This document shows, piece by piece, positions 1 to 7,218 of a stretch of DNA of 33,467 nucleotides. This stretch comes from UA16 sp042095135 (GTDB lineage Bacteria > Bacteroidota > Bacteroidia > Flavobacteriales_D > Sanyastnellaceae): assembly GCA_042095135.1 (NCBI GenBank), contig JBELBV010000027.1, positions 1 through 33,467 of the forward strand, in the 5' to 3' direction. A program made the position numbers and the translations under genes. Under the pieces are notes generated by a model. The model ran no database searches and had not been told where the DNA came from. It worked only from the letters and a program-made list of their open reading frames with translations. Within the stretch, counting starts at the first letter, position 1. Every line of letters starts with the position of its first letter.

Positions 1-851
1 TGCAGGCTAACATTGACGCTGAAGAGGCACGTGCAATAGCTCGTGAGGATTCTATCATTGATGAGATGTACTGGAACCAGGCGGTTGCCGGAACTGTTAC
101 GCTCGATGCGGGTGTTACTGATTTGAATGTAACCGGAGTTAGCACAACAGTTGGCGGCCTCTCAGTCGAGGACAGCAGCACGTTGAACGGAGACCGAAAT
201 TCAGGTATCGTCCTCGAGGTACTCGACGACAACTTGGGAACTGCCCTGACGGTTAACGCCACTACAGGTGTGTTCATCGATGACTTGACTTTGAACGACA
301 GCTTCAGCTTGACGGGTACAATGTCTGCTACGACCTACACCACAACTGCTGGTGATCCTGTAAACGACAACCACTTGGCTCGCAAGGCTTACGTTGACGC
401 TCAGATCGCTGCTGAGGTGGGTGCCGTGGACGCATACGACTACGCGGCAACGCAATCTGACATCGCTAATACCCTTGTAGGCAATTTGACTTACTACCTG
501 AATGGAGCACTCTTGTTCTATGAGGATTACAATGCTGGTGACCAGTTGAATGCTAACACAGGCTATGAGATCACTGTTTACGGTGACGGTTTTGCCGCCG
601 GTCAAACTGCTGTGTTGTACGTTCGCGGACAGGCAACTGACTTGGTGACATCCAACAACTGGACACCTGCAGTTGGCGGTGCAACTGCTACTTTCGATAT
701 GACTTACAATGAGCTTGTTGCTGCTGCCGGTGGACAAACCGACGGTGTGGTACGCGCTCACTTGGTAGTCGATGGAAAGAACTCAGGCTTGACATTCAAG
801 TTCCACTTGGATAGCACGTCTGCAGCTGCCACTAGCACTTCATTTAACTAA
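1..851 (+). CDS. C-terminal part of a large tail-fibre-like surface/secreted protein (5' truncated by window edge)
   Basis: The frame is open from the left edge (first complete codon at base 3) to a TAA at 849-851, giving the last 282 residues of a longer protein. The first visible residues (ANIDAEEARAIAREDS) look like a unit of an alpha-helical, coiled-coil-like repeat. Next comes a Thr/Val/Gly-rich beta segment, then a DPVNDNHLARKAYVDAQ motif. That motif resembles the segment found before the C-terminal part of phage tail-fibre and trimeric surface proteins. The last ~150 residues form a beta-rich domain with no Cys and no recognisable T9SS sorting signal. The methionine at 66 is internal and is not the start. 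The dockerin-like gene follows 28 bases downstream, probably in the same transcript. The function is unknown; a structural or adhesive surface role is inferred from composition only. Confidence 0.7.
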   Translation, partial: QANIDAEEARAIAREDSIIDEMYWNQAVAGTVTLDAGVTDLNVTGVSTTVGGLSVEDSSTLNGDRNSGIVLEVLDDNLGTALTVNATTGVFIDDLTLNDSFSLTGTMSATTYTTTAGDPVNDNHLARKAYVDAQIAAEVGAVDAYDYAATQSDIANTLVGNLTYYLNGALLFYEDYNAGDQLNANTGYEITVYGDGFAAGQTAVLYVRGQATDLVTSNNWTPAVGGATATFDMTYNELVAAAGGQTDGVVRAHLVVDGKNSGLTFKFHLDSTSAAATSTSFN

Positions 852-879
852 TCAACTTTAACCCCTTAACGAGCACATT

Positions 880-1320
880 ATGAAAAAGCTCTTTTACATC
901 TTGTTCCTGCTCGGGGGTCTCTCGATGATCTCCCAGGATGCATCGGCTCAGGTCACTGTTGACCGCGAAGCCATCACCTCGGGATACCACACGGGAGCAG
1001 TTGACGCAATTGGAGACGTCCTTGGCGAAATCGATGGAAGCATCGGCCAAGTGTTCACCACTACCGTTGGGGATGGAAACATCTTCTTGACCCAAGGTTT
1101 TCAGCAGATGGCATTCCGCGAGTGCCCTGGTGATGTAACCGGTGACGACGCAGTTGGAACGAACGACCTTCTCGCAATCCTGAGCCTCTATGGGGCTCAG
1201 GGTTCCGAGGCCATCGGAGCCTCCGAAAACGGAGGTGAAGAAGACCTCAACGAGGATTTGATCGTCGGTACTGCTGATCTTTTGATTCTCCTCGCTTACT
1301 ACGGTGAGTTGTGTAACTAA
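880..1320 (+). CDS. Small secreted protein with a C-terminal dockerin-like (EF-hand-type) repeat pair
   Basis: This 146-residue protein has a signal peptide of about 23 residues (Lys-Lys start, Leu-rich core, cleavage near ASA-Q). Residues ~30-77 (SIGQVF..., LTQGFQQ) match a short module common in Bacteroidota T9SS cargo proteins, normally written as SIGQ...QGVQQ. Residues ~82-105 (GDVTGDDAVGTNDLLAIL) and ~122-142 (DLNEDLIVGTADLLILL) are two calcium-loop-plus-helix repeats of the dockerin type I kind. Cys82 and Cys145 bracket the repeat pair and could form a disulfide. No cohesin partner is visible. The gene follows the surface-protein gene by 28 bases and is closed by a strong terminator, so it may be an accessory of that protein. 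Calcium binding is inferred from the Asp/Asn pattern; the biological role is unknown. Confidence 0.8.
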   Translation: MKKLFYILFLLGGLSMISQDASAQVTVDREAITSGYHTGAVDAIGDVLGEIDGSIGQVFTTTVGDGNIFLTQGFQQMAFRECPGDVTGDDAVGTNDLLAILSLYGAQGSEAIGASENGGEEDLNEDLIVGTADLLILLAYYGELCN

Positions 1321-1343
1321 CACCCAGAGCGATTTAATTTGAG

Positions 1344-1373
1344 AAGGGCTCCCCACACGGGGAGCCCTTTTTC
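1344..1373 (+). terminator. Rho-independent terminator after the dockerin-like gene
   Basis: A perfect 11-bp stem (1344-1354 with 1359-1369) with an ACAC loop is followed by a T tract (1368-1372). It lies 24 bases after the dockerin-like stop. It also sits downstream of the convergent TPR gene but has only a weak T tract on that strand. Confidence 0.92.
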
Positions 1374-1426
1374 TTTGTCTAATACTGAAGATGTGGGTGT
1401 GGCGTTCGCACGTGAAGGCGCGAGGA

Positions 1427-3235
1427 CTACTCTTCCAACTCGTCCCCGCGAATGGAGCGATAGCGGCGCCGTGCTTCAACCGCGTGAAGGCTGCCGGGGT
1501 AGTCGAATAGCAATTGCTCGTATAGCACAGCAGCGCCTTCTGAATCGCCTTCAGTGTTGTCGAGGATGAGCGCCAATTGGAAAATGGCGTCGTCGGCGAG
1601 GATGTCGTCAAAATGCAGGTCGATGACTTCTTGCAGCCAGAGCTTTGCCGAATCCAATTCTCCCTGCTGGATGCTCATGGCCGCACGCTCCATGAGGATT
1701 TCATCCGTGAGGGCGTGGCCAGGCCACGTGGTGACGATGGAATCGAGCTTCAGACGCGCTTCCTCGTATCGGTATTGGGTGGCGAGCAGGTCCGCTTCCG
1801 CAAACAGCCACATGGGCTCGACGATTGTATCCAGTGCGTAGTTGTCCGTGATAAGCAACGAAAGGTCAATCGCATCGTTGGAGATGAGCTTGGAAGTTGA
1901 GGCTTTGAGCGCGTCTAGTTGGGTTTGGGCCCAATCGAAATCGCCCGTGTAGTAGCTGATGCGCGCATTGCGGAATTTGGCCTCGGCCCCAAGGACGTCA
2001 TCCTTGTAATCCAGCTCGACTTGCGAGAAGAGAAGGGACGCATCCCAGATTTCATCTTGAAAGACGAGGATGTCACCCAGTTCCAATTTGCACAGCGCTG
2101 CAGTGCGGTCGTAGAGTCCTTGCACGTCTAATACTTCCTCTAGAAGGGCTATGGCCTCATTGGGCTGCTGAAGGTAAAAGGCACGAATGTGCGCCAAGTC
2201 CTGGGCAATCTTCGCCGTTTCCTTGGCGAGCCCCAAGTCGTTCAGTGTGAATTCGTAATCCTGTGCAAGCTCTGCAATGGCTTCCCGGTCGACAGGCGTG
2301 GCCTTCAGAAGCGGTTGCAGGCGCATGTTGAGCGCTTGGGTACGCGCCGTGAAGAAATACACATTCTCTGGGCCTTTTGAAGCGATGTACGCATAGCATT
2401 GTGTGGCCGTGGCGTAGTCTTCGTTGCGTGTGGCCGTCTGCGCCAACTCGATCAAGCGTTCGCCGGATTCGCGAAATCGAAGGTCCAGGGACTTGGCGTG
2501 CACGAAGGCATTAGCGAAATCGTTTGCCTGGTTGAAGTACCACACCAGCATTTCCGAAAGGGCCGTGTCCTCTGGGTATTCGCGCGCGGCCCGCAACAAC
2601 TTGGTGCGCAGCAATTCCCCCAGGTCGGGGTTGTCTTGGATGCGCAGGTTGCGGTTGAAGGAGTTCTGGACGTTTTTGAAGTACTGAGGCTTCGCCCGCA
2701 TCAAGCGCAGCGAGGCTTCGATCATGCCTTCGTAGTTGCCGCGTCGGCCCTCGAGGTCCGCGAGTTGGTAGTCGAGGTCAGCCACTCCCAGTTCCAGGCC
2801 CTTGGTGTACACCTCGAGCGCCCGGTCGAGTTCATTCAGCTTGATGAAGGCGTTCGCGAGTGCGATGACGCTGCCGCGTTTGGGTTCCAACCGGCGCAGG
2901 GCTTCATCAAACGCTTCCTTGGCCTCTGTTTCCTTTTCAAAATGTACATACAGCTGTCCTAGTTCTACGTATGCCGTGGCGCGTGTGTTCTTGTTGCGCA
3001 TGCGGCTTTTGACCAGCTTCTCGGCCGCGTCAAAGTCGTCCATGGCCAGCAACACGTCGTAGTACATATCGAACACCTTCTTGGTCTTCGTCCGCTTCCA
3101 AATTTGGTCGAGGTACAGCTTGGCTTGTGCGTACGAGCCTTCGTTGTAGTAGAACTCGGCGAGTTCAAGGTCCGATTGTGCGAACCCCAATTGGGCGAAT
3201 GCGATTGCCGCTGCGAGGATCCACGGCCGCCTCAT
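1427..3235 (-). CDS. Secreted tetratricopeptide-repeat protein
   Basis: This 602-residue protein begins with a signal peptide (MRRPWILAAAIAFAQLGFAQ) and then consists almost entirely of helical TPR-like repeats. Recognisable units include the segments near residues 23-40 (LAEFYYNEGSYAQAKLYL), 88-115 and 123-150 (ALANAFIKLNELDRALEVY). Later units near 430-470 and 545-590 resemble outer-membrane assembly or YbgF-type repeats (ALILDNTEGDSEGAAVLY). No enzymatic motif is seen. Its ATG overlaps the stop of the upstream lipoprotein gene (ATGA), which itself abuts serS, so the three genes are likely co-transcribed and coupled. A TPR protein close to serS is, from memory, common in Flavobacteriales. 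The likely role is periplasmic or envelope scaffolding, inferred from signal peptide plus repeats. Confidence 0.85.
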   Translation of the reverse strand: MRRPWILAAAIAFAQLGFAQSDLELAEFYYNEGSYAQAKLYLDQIWKRTKTKKVFDMYYDVLLAMDDFDAAEKLVKSRMRNKNTRATAYVELGQLYVHFEKETEAKEAFDEALRRLEPKRGSVIALANAFIKLNELDRALEVYTKGLELGVADLDYQLADLEGRRGNYEGMIEASLRLMRAKPQYFKNVQNSFNRNLRIQDNPDLGELLRTKLLRAAREYPEDTALSEMLVWYFNQANDFANAFVHAKSLDLRFRESGERLIELAQTATRNEDYATATQCYAYIASKGPENVYFFTARTQALNMRLQPLLKATPVDREAIAELAQDYEFTLNDLGLAKETAKIAQDLAHIRAFYLQQPNEAIALLEEVLDVQGLYDRTAALCKLELGDILVFQDEIWDASLLFSQVELDYKDDVLGAEAKFRNARISYYTGDFDWAQTQLDALKASTSKLISNDAIDLSLLITDNYALDTIVEPMWLFAEADLLATQYRYEEARLKLDSIVTTWPGHALTDEILMERAAMSIQQGELDSAKLWLQEVIDLHFDDILADDAIFQLALILDNTEGDSEGAAVLYEQLLFDYPGSLHAVEARRRYRSIRGDELEE

Positions 3236-3831
3236 TCGCCTTCGATGATGGCTTTGGCAAGGCGGCTTCTGCAGACGGTCTGCAAGCTGTCAGCGCGGGC
3301 AGCGGTTTTTTGCCAGATGGCGATGCCGCGTTCAGCCAGCTGCTGTGTTTCTTCAAGCGCGTGCACGACATCCCGGCCGATGGCGAGTTCCGCCTTCATC
3401 TCGCGGGCGATGTATGCGGAGTCGATGGGGGTGCCAGCCGCATCCTTGGCGGCTCCGCTGGTGATGGCCTGGGCCAATCCGCGAAGCTGCCCCATGGCGC
3501 GTGCTGCGCTTTTGGGCAAAGACGTGCGCCGGCTGCCTTGGTCTTTCAGAAGGCGTCGGGCCCGGCTGACATCCGAGATGATGCGCCCTTCATCTTTGCT
3601 GACGACCACGTTGCCGTCGTCGAGGAGCAATTCAAACTCGCGCAGGTTATTCTCGGCCCAGTTGGCTGCCTCCGTTGTACGCGCATCGCTGGGCTGTTCC
3701 AGCAGGCGCTGTTGGGTCTGGATGGAATCCGCCAGCGCCGTCAGCGCTTCCACCCGCGGATCGCGATGGGTGGTGCAACTGCCCAATAGCAGCAGCAAAG
3801 CAAACGCCGATGCGAAATGTAGTTTAACCAT
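3232..3831 (-). CDS. Putative lipoprotein of unknown function
   Basis: This 199-residue protein has a lipoprotein signal: a short hydrophobic stretch ending LLLLLGSC, with the lipid-modified cysteine at residue 19. The mature part is helical, rich in Ala, Arg and Glu, and predicted to be mostly soluble (ADSIQTQQRLLEQ, SRARRLLKDQG). No known domain is recognised. The ATG at 3831 overlaps the serS stop by one base (TGATG); a TTG one codon upstream is a less likely start. The 3' end overlaps the TPR gene by four bases (ATGA). A role together with the TPR protein is inferred from this tight arrangement alone. Confidence 0.78.
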   Translation of the reverse strand: MVKLHFASAFALLLLLGSCTTHRDPRVEALTALADSIQTQQRLLEQPSDARTTEAANWAENNLREFELLLDDGNVVVSKDEGRIISDVSRARRLLKDQGSRRTSLPKSAARAMGQLRGLAQAITSGAAKDAAGTPIDSAYIAREMKAELAIGRDVVHALEETQQLAERGIAIWQKTAARADSLQTVCRSRLAKAIIEGE

Positions 3832-5105
3832 CAAAAATCAATGCGTTCAAACCCGCAGTAGGGCGCGAGGGCCGCAGGAATGCGGATGCCGGTGTCGTCT
3901 TGGTGGTTTTCCAACAAGGCGGCTACGATGCGCGGCAATGCCAAGGCGGAGCCGTTCAACGTGTGCACCAAATGAGTTTTACCGTCGTTGCCTTTGTAGC
4001 GGCACTTAAGGCGATTGGCTTGGTAGGTCTCAAAGTTGGAAACGGAACTCACTTCCAACCAACGCTCCTGTGCAGCACTCCAGACTTCAAAATCATACGT
4101 CATCGCAGACGTGAAGCCCATGTCGCCACCGCACAAGCGGAGAATGCGGTAAGGCAGTTCGAGCGCTTCGAGCAATCCCTTCACGTGCTCCACCATGCCG
4201 TCCAGCGTCGCGTAAGACTCGTCCGGATGGGCAAATTGGACAATCTCGACCTTATCGAATTGGTGCAGGCGGTTTAGGCCGCGTACGTCCTTGCCGTACG
4301 ACCCTGCCTCGCGGCGGAAGCACGGCGTGTACCCGCACAGTTTGATGGGCAGCTCGCCTTCCTTCACCATCACATCGCGGTAGATGTTGGTCAACGGCAC
4401 CTCAGCGGTGGGGATCATGTACAGCTCGTCGTCTTGCATGTGGTACATCTGGCCCTCCTTATCGGGAAGTTGGCCTGTACCGAACCCACTGTCCGGGTTG
4501 ATCATGTGGGGTGGGATGAACTCTTCGTACCCGGTGGCGTCCGCTTGTTCTAGGAAAAACCGGATGAGTCCGCGTTGGAGCTTGGCACCCTTGCCGCGGT
4601 AAAACGGGAAGCCCGCCCCGGTCACCTTTGCACCCAGTTCAAAATCGATGAGCCGGCATTGTTCGGCGATATCCCAGTGGGGTTTTTTGTGGTGCTCCAA
4701 GGTGGAAGCCTCGCCAGAACGGAAAATCTCTATGTTGTCCTCGGCGTTGCGCCCTGTGGTCACGTCCGCGTGGGGGGCGTTGGGGATGTGGCACAACGCA
4801 TCGTGGATTTGCGTTTCCAGCGTCTGCATTTGCTCTTTCAGTTCGCTGGATTGCGCCTTGAGGGAGGAGGTCTGCGCCTTGACTGCTTCGGCCTCTTCCT
4901 TCTTGCCCTCTCGCATCAGCCCACCAATCTCCTTGCTCAAGGTGTTGCTTTGGGCCAGGGTATCGTCCAGTTTGGCTTGGGTTTTTCGGCGCTCAGCGTC
5001 CCATTCGAGGACTTGTTGAATCGCTTCCCTTGCATCGAAATGACGCTTGTCGAGTGCGGCGAGGATGCGGTCTTTTTCTTCGCGCAACGATTGGATGGTG
5101 AGCAT
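3831..5105 (-). CDS. serS: Seryl-tRNA synthetase
   Basis: SerRS charges tRNA-Ser with serine in the cytoplasm, via seryl-adenylate. The 424-residue length is normal for the family. Residues ~1-105 form the antiparallel coiled-coil arm that binds the tRNA long variable arm. The class II catalytic core follows, with motif 2 (CFRREAGSYGKDVRGLNRLH, with the usual FRxE and Arg residues), the TAEVPLTN serine-binding segment and motif 3 (TLNGSALALPRIVAALLE). All expected motifs are intact. It is the first gene of a minus-strand cluster with a lipoprotein and a TPR protein. The rplU-rpmA terminator lies just upstream (5145-5173), so serS probably has its own promoter in 5106-5144, though no clear TAnnTTTG box was found there. 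Confidence 0.98.
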   Translation of the reverse strand: MLTIQSLREEKDRILAALDKRHFDAREAIQQVLEWDAERRKTQAKLDDTLAQSNTLSKEIGGLMREGKKEEAEAVKAQTSSLKAQSSELKEQMQTLETQIHDALCHIPNAPHADVTTGRNAEDNIEIFRSGEASTLEHHKKPHWDIAEQCRLIDFELGAKVTGAGFPFYRGKGAKLQRGLIRFFLEQADATGYEEFIPPHMINPDSGFGTGQLPDKEGQMYHMQDDELYMIPTAEVPLTNIYRDVMVKEGELPIKLCGYTPCFRREAGSYGKDVRGLNRLHQFDKVEIVQFAHPDESYATLDGMVEHVKGLLEALELPYRILRLCGGDMGFTSAMTYDFEVWSAAQERWLEVSSVSNFETYQANRLKCRYKGNDGKTHLVHTLNGSALALPRIVAALLENHQDDTGIRIPAALAPYCGFERIDF

Positions 5106-5135
5106 GGATGTGCTGCGGGTTTGGGTGAGGTGTAA

Positions 5136-5173
5136 AAATAAAGAACTCCCGAACCCTCTAAGGGTCCGGGAGT
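5136..5173 (-). terminator. Rho-independent terminator of the rplU-rpmA operon
   Basis: On the minus strand, a 13-position stem (5167-5173 with 5145-5151, one A/C mismatch, then 5161-5165 with 5153-5157) has a 3-base loop. It is followed by a T-rich tract (5144 down to 5133). It lies about 50 bases after the rpmA stop and before serS. Confidence 0.9.
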
Positions 5174-5225
5174 CACAAATTTTGAGATGCGAGGAGTGGA
5201 TTAACCCCTTGCAGTTGGTTCTTTC

Positions 5226-5489
5226 TTAGGCGTCTCCGAGCGGAACAACCGATACGTATGACCGGTTGTTGGCCTTCTTGCGGAATTCAACGATGCCGTC
5301 TGTCAATGCGAACAACGTGTGATCCTTGCCAATACCGACGTTTTCACCGGGGTGATGCTGCGTGCCGCGCTGGCGAACGATTATGTTTCCAGCGATGCAG
5401 CCTTGGCCGCCAAATATCTTGACGCCGAGCCGTTTACTTTCTGACTCCCGTCCGTTCTTGGAGCTACCTACACCTTTTTTATGTGCCAT
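5226..5489 (-). CDS. rpmA: 50S ribosomal protein L27
   Basis: L27 (87 residues) is a large-subunit ribosomal protein whose N-terminal tail reaches the peptidyl-transferase centre. The start MAHKKGVGSSKNGRESESKR and the signature GNIIVRQRGTQHHPGENVG are both present and typical. The N-terminus begins directly with the functional AHKKG sequence, so no propeptide cleavage is needed, unlike in Firmicutes. The ATG at 5489 overlaps the rplU stop by one base (TAATG) once the rplU gap is resolved. The terminator at 5145-5173 ends the operon. One mild oddity is a Cys in GGQGCIAGN. Confidence 0.98.
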   Translation of the reverse strand: MAHKKGVGSSKNGRESESKRLGVKIFGGQGCIAGNIIVRQRGTQHHPGENVGIGKDHTLFALTDGIVEFRKKANNRSYVSVVPLGDA

Positions 5490-6111
5490 TACTTCTCGGT
5501 TTTATCAGTTTTCTTGGCAGCGGCCTTCTTCGCTGCTGGTTTTTTAGCCGCGGGCTTCTTAGCTGCGGGCTTCTTGGCTGCTGCCTTCTTCTCGGTGGCG
5601 GGCTTGTCTGCCGCTGNNNNNNNNNNNNNNNNNNNNNNNNNNNNNNNNNNNNNNNNNNNNNNNNNNNNNNNNNNNNNNNNNNNNNNNNNNNNNNNNNNNN
5701 NNNNNNNNNNNNNNNNGCTGCGGGCTTCTTGGCTGCTGCCTTCTTCTCGGTGGCGGGCTTGTCTGCCGCTGCGGCCTTTGGCGCTGCCTTCTTGGCTCCG
5801 CCTGCCTTGATCGCTGTGATCTTCACTTCGGTCAGTGAGGCGCGGAAGCCGTTCAACTTTTGGTATCCTTTGCGGCGCTTCTTTTTGAAGACCAATACCT
5901 TGTCGCCTTTGAGGTGGCGTTCAACCTGAGCGGTCACTTCCGCGCCGCTTATCGCCGGGGCGCCAACTTGAACGTCTTTCCCATTGTCCACGAGCAAGAC
6001 CCGGTCGAACTTGACCTTTTTGCCTTCCTCAGCGTTCAATCGGTTGACGAACACCTGTTGGTCTTTCTCTACCTTGTACTGGTGCCCTGCGATCTCTACG
6101 ATTGCATACAT
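5489..6111 (-). CDS. rplU: 50S ribosomal protein L21 with Lys/Ala/Pro-rich C-terminal tail, interrupted by an assembly gap
   Basis: L21 binds 23S rRNA in the large subunit. From the ATG at 6111, residues 1-~100 (MYAIVEIAGHQYKVEKDQ... KKKRRKGYQKLNGFR) are a normal L21 core. A low-complexity tail of AAKKP and EKKAAAKKPA units follows, and 100 N (5617-5716) fall inside it. As written, the frame shifts across the gap, because the offset between the two flanks is 155 bases and 155 is not divisible by 3. If the identical 55-bp flanks are overlapped, the frame continues through AAKKPAAKKAAAKKTDKTEK to a TAA at 5491-5489, giving 155 residues and a 1-base overlap with rpmA. Basic tails on L21 occur in other Flavobacteriales (recalled). 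The true number of tail units is uncertain. Confidence 0.93.
5562..5616. repeat. 55-bp direct repeat, left copy (ends at the N gap)
   Basis: Bases 5562-5616 are identical at all 55 positions to 5717-5771. The identity stops exactly where the N run begins. Confidence 0.95.
5617..5716. other. Scaffold gap of 100 N
   Basis: Exactly 100 undetermined bases lie inside the low-complexity tail of rplU. This is the conventional length for a gap of unknown size. The contig ends on either side coincide exactly with the two copies of a 55-bp identity, so little or no sequence may really be missing. Confidence 0.97.
5717..5771. repeat. 55-bp direct repeat, right copy (starts at the N gap)
   Basis: Identical to 5562-5616. 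It begins at the first base after the N run, as expected for two contigs that share a terminal 55-mer. Confidence 0.95.
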
Positions 6112-6144
6112 GATTCTTGTATTTGATTCCCAAAAGAGGGGCTG

Positions 6145-6175
6145 CAAAGGTACAGGAAACTTCGCAACTTTTCAA
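6145..6175 (-). promoter_or_regulatory. Bacteroidota-type promoter of rplU-rpmA
   Basis: Reading the minus strand, a TTG (6175-6173) is followed after 20 bases by TACCTTTG (6152-6145). This matches the Bacteroidota -33 TTG and -7 TAnnTTTG consensus. The predicted leader is about 25-30 bases before the rplU ATG at 6111. Confidence 0.8.
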
Positions 6176-6193
6176 CACCTGCGCGTACGGGTT

Positions 6194-7135
6194 TCAATTC
6201 GTTGATTCGGTGCGCTTTTTGGTGATCCAAACGCCAAGCAAAATGCTGGCTCCCGCGAGCAATTGTTGATAGGTCAGGACTTCACCGTCCCACCAACCCC
6301 ACAGGGCGGCAAAGATGGGAATGATATAGGTGACTGAAGCTGCCACGACTGCGCTGGTCCAAGCAATCAATTGGTTGAAAAGCACGAGGGCTCCAGCGGT
6401 TCCAACTGCGGCCAGTGCACCGACGGCTATGAGGGCGCGCATGCCGTCCGGATGGCCAGCAATCAACCCTGGGGTGCCCTTGGACAATACGATGCCCAAG
6501 GCGGGCAGCGCCACCAGTCCCAGTGAACAGGCCGCAATGGCCGGGGCCGGGATGCCGCGGAGCTTCTCTCGCGTGATGTTCACGCTGATTCCGTAGCAAA
6601 CGGTAGCCACCACCAGCATGAGGGCGGGGGTCAAGGTATCCGCGCTCAAGGTCGCGCCGGGTGATTCGGCTCCGGCCTGTGCCAAAATGAGCCAGGCGGT
6701 CCCCAACAGACCAACGAGGATGCCTACGATTTGCCTGGGCTGCACGGCCGTTCCAAATGCTGCGAATCCAATGATCAAGGTCCACAAGGGGCTCAAGGCA
6801 TTGAGCATACCGGCCATGGCGCTCGGCAGTTTTACTTGGGCCATGGCGAACAGTAAGGCGGGGATGAAGCTGCCAATGATCCCGACGCCGGCAATCCATC
6901 GCCAGCGTTCGCGTGCAATGCGCCGAGCATGCCTCAGCGACACTGGCAGAAGGGTAGCCCCGGCGATGGTCACCCGCAACGCGGCCAAGTCAACCGGTGG
7001 CAACAAGGCGGTTCCGTCGCGTGCAAACAGGCCAATTTTCATCAAGATGAAACTGCTCCCCCACACGAATCCGAGCAGCAGCAGCACCAGGGCAGGTGCT
7101 AAACGGTAGGGAGGGGAGGATACATTGGTGGCCAT
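6194..7135 (-). CDS. EamA/DMT-family transporter
   Basis: This 313-residue integral membrane protein has about ten hydrophobic segments, arranged as two EamA repeats of five helices. The first repeat opens with LLLLGFVWGSSFILMKIGL, the usual start of an EamA domain. The second runs from ~167 (TPALMLVVATVCYGIS) to the end and includes the ASVTYIIPIFAALWGWW segment typical of the domain. EamA proteins export amino acids or other small metabolites; the substrate cannot be predicted here. The gene stands alone. Only 19 bases separate its stop from the -33 box of rplU, and no terminator is seen between them. A TAATTTCG sequence at 7161-7154 (minus) may be its promoter, leaving a leader of about 10-18 bases. 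Confidence 0.88.
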   Translation of the reverse strand: MATNVSSPPYRLAPALVLLLLGFVWGSSFILMKIGLFARDGTALLPPVDLAALRVTIAGATLLPVSLRHARRIARERWRWIAGVGIIGSFIPALLFAMAQVKLPSAMAGMLNALSPLWTLIIGFAAFGTAVQPRQIVGILVGLLGTAWLILAQAGAESPGATLSADTLTPALMLVVATVCYGISVNITREKLRGIPAPAIAACSLGLVALPALGIVLSKGTPGLIAGHPDGMRALIAVGALAAVGTAGALVLFNQLIAWTSAVVAASVTYIIPIFAALWGWWDGEVLTYQQLLAGASILLGVWITKKRTESTN

Positions 7136-7206
7136 GGGAGCGTGAATTGCGGCCGAAATTAGGATTGAATTACCATAAGTTGGAAAGCGAGCCTCTTGTT
7201 CATCGG

Positions 7207-7214
7207 TATATTCG
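7207..7214 (+). promoter_or_regulatory. Candidate -7 element (TATATTCG) placed 4 bases before the HMA lipoprotein ATG
   Basis: TATATTCG matches TAnnTTYG and is followed by cagc and then the ATG at 7219. The spacing equals that seen for secA, msrC and the GH3 gene, implying a leaderless or nearly leaderless transcript. No convincing -33 TTG was found at 17-21 bases. Confidence 0.5.
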
Positions 7215-7218
7215 CAGC

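Noticed and set aside
880..1320. Cellulosome component because of the dockerin-like repeats
   Set aside because: No cohesin, scaffoldin or glycoside hydrolase is in the window. Dockerin-like repeats occur in many non-cellulosomal proteins.
5479..5616. Frame-shifted C-terminus of L21 read straight through the N gap
   Set aside because: The offset between the two flanks is not a multiple of three. Collapsing the identical 55-bp copies gives a clean end at 5489, so the shifted tail is not real.
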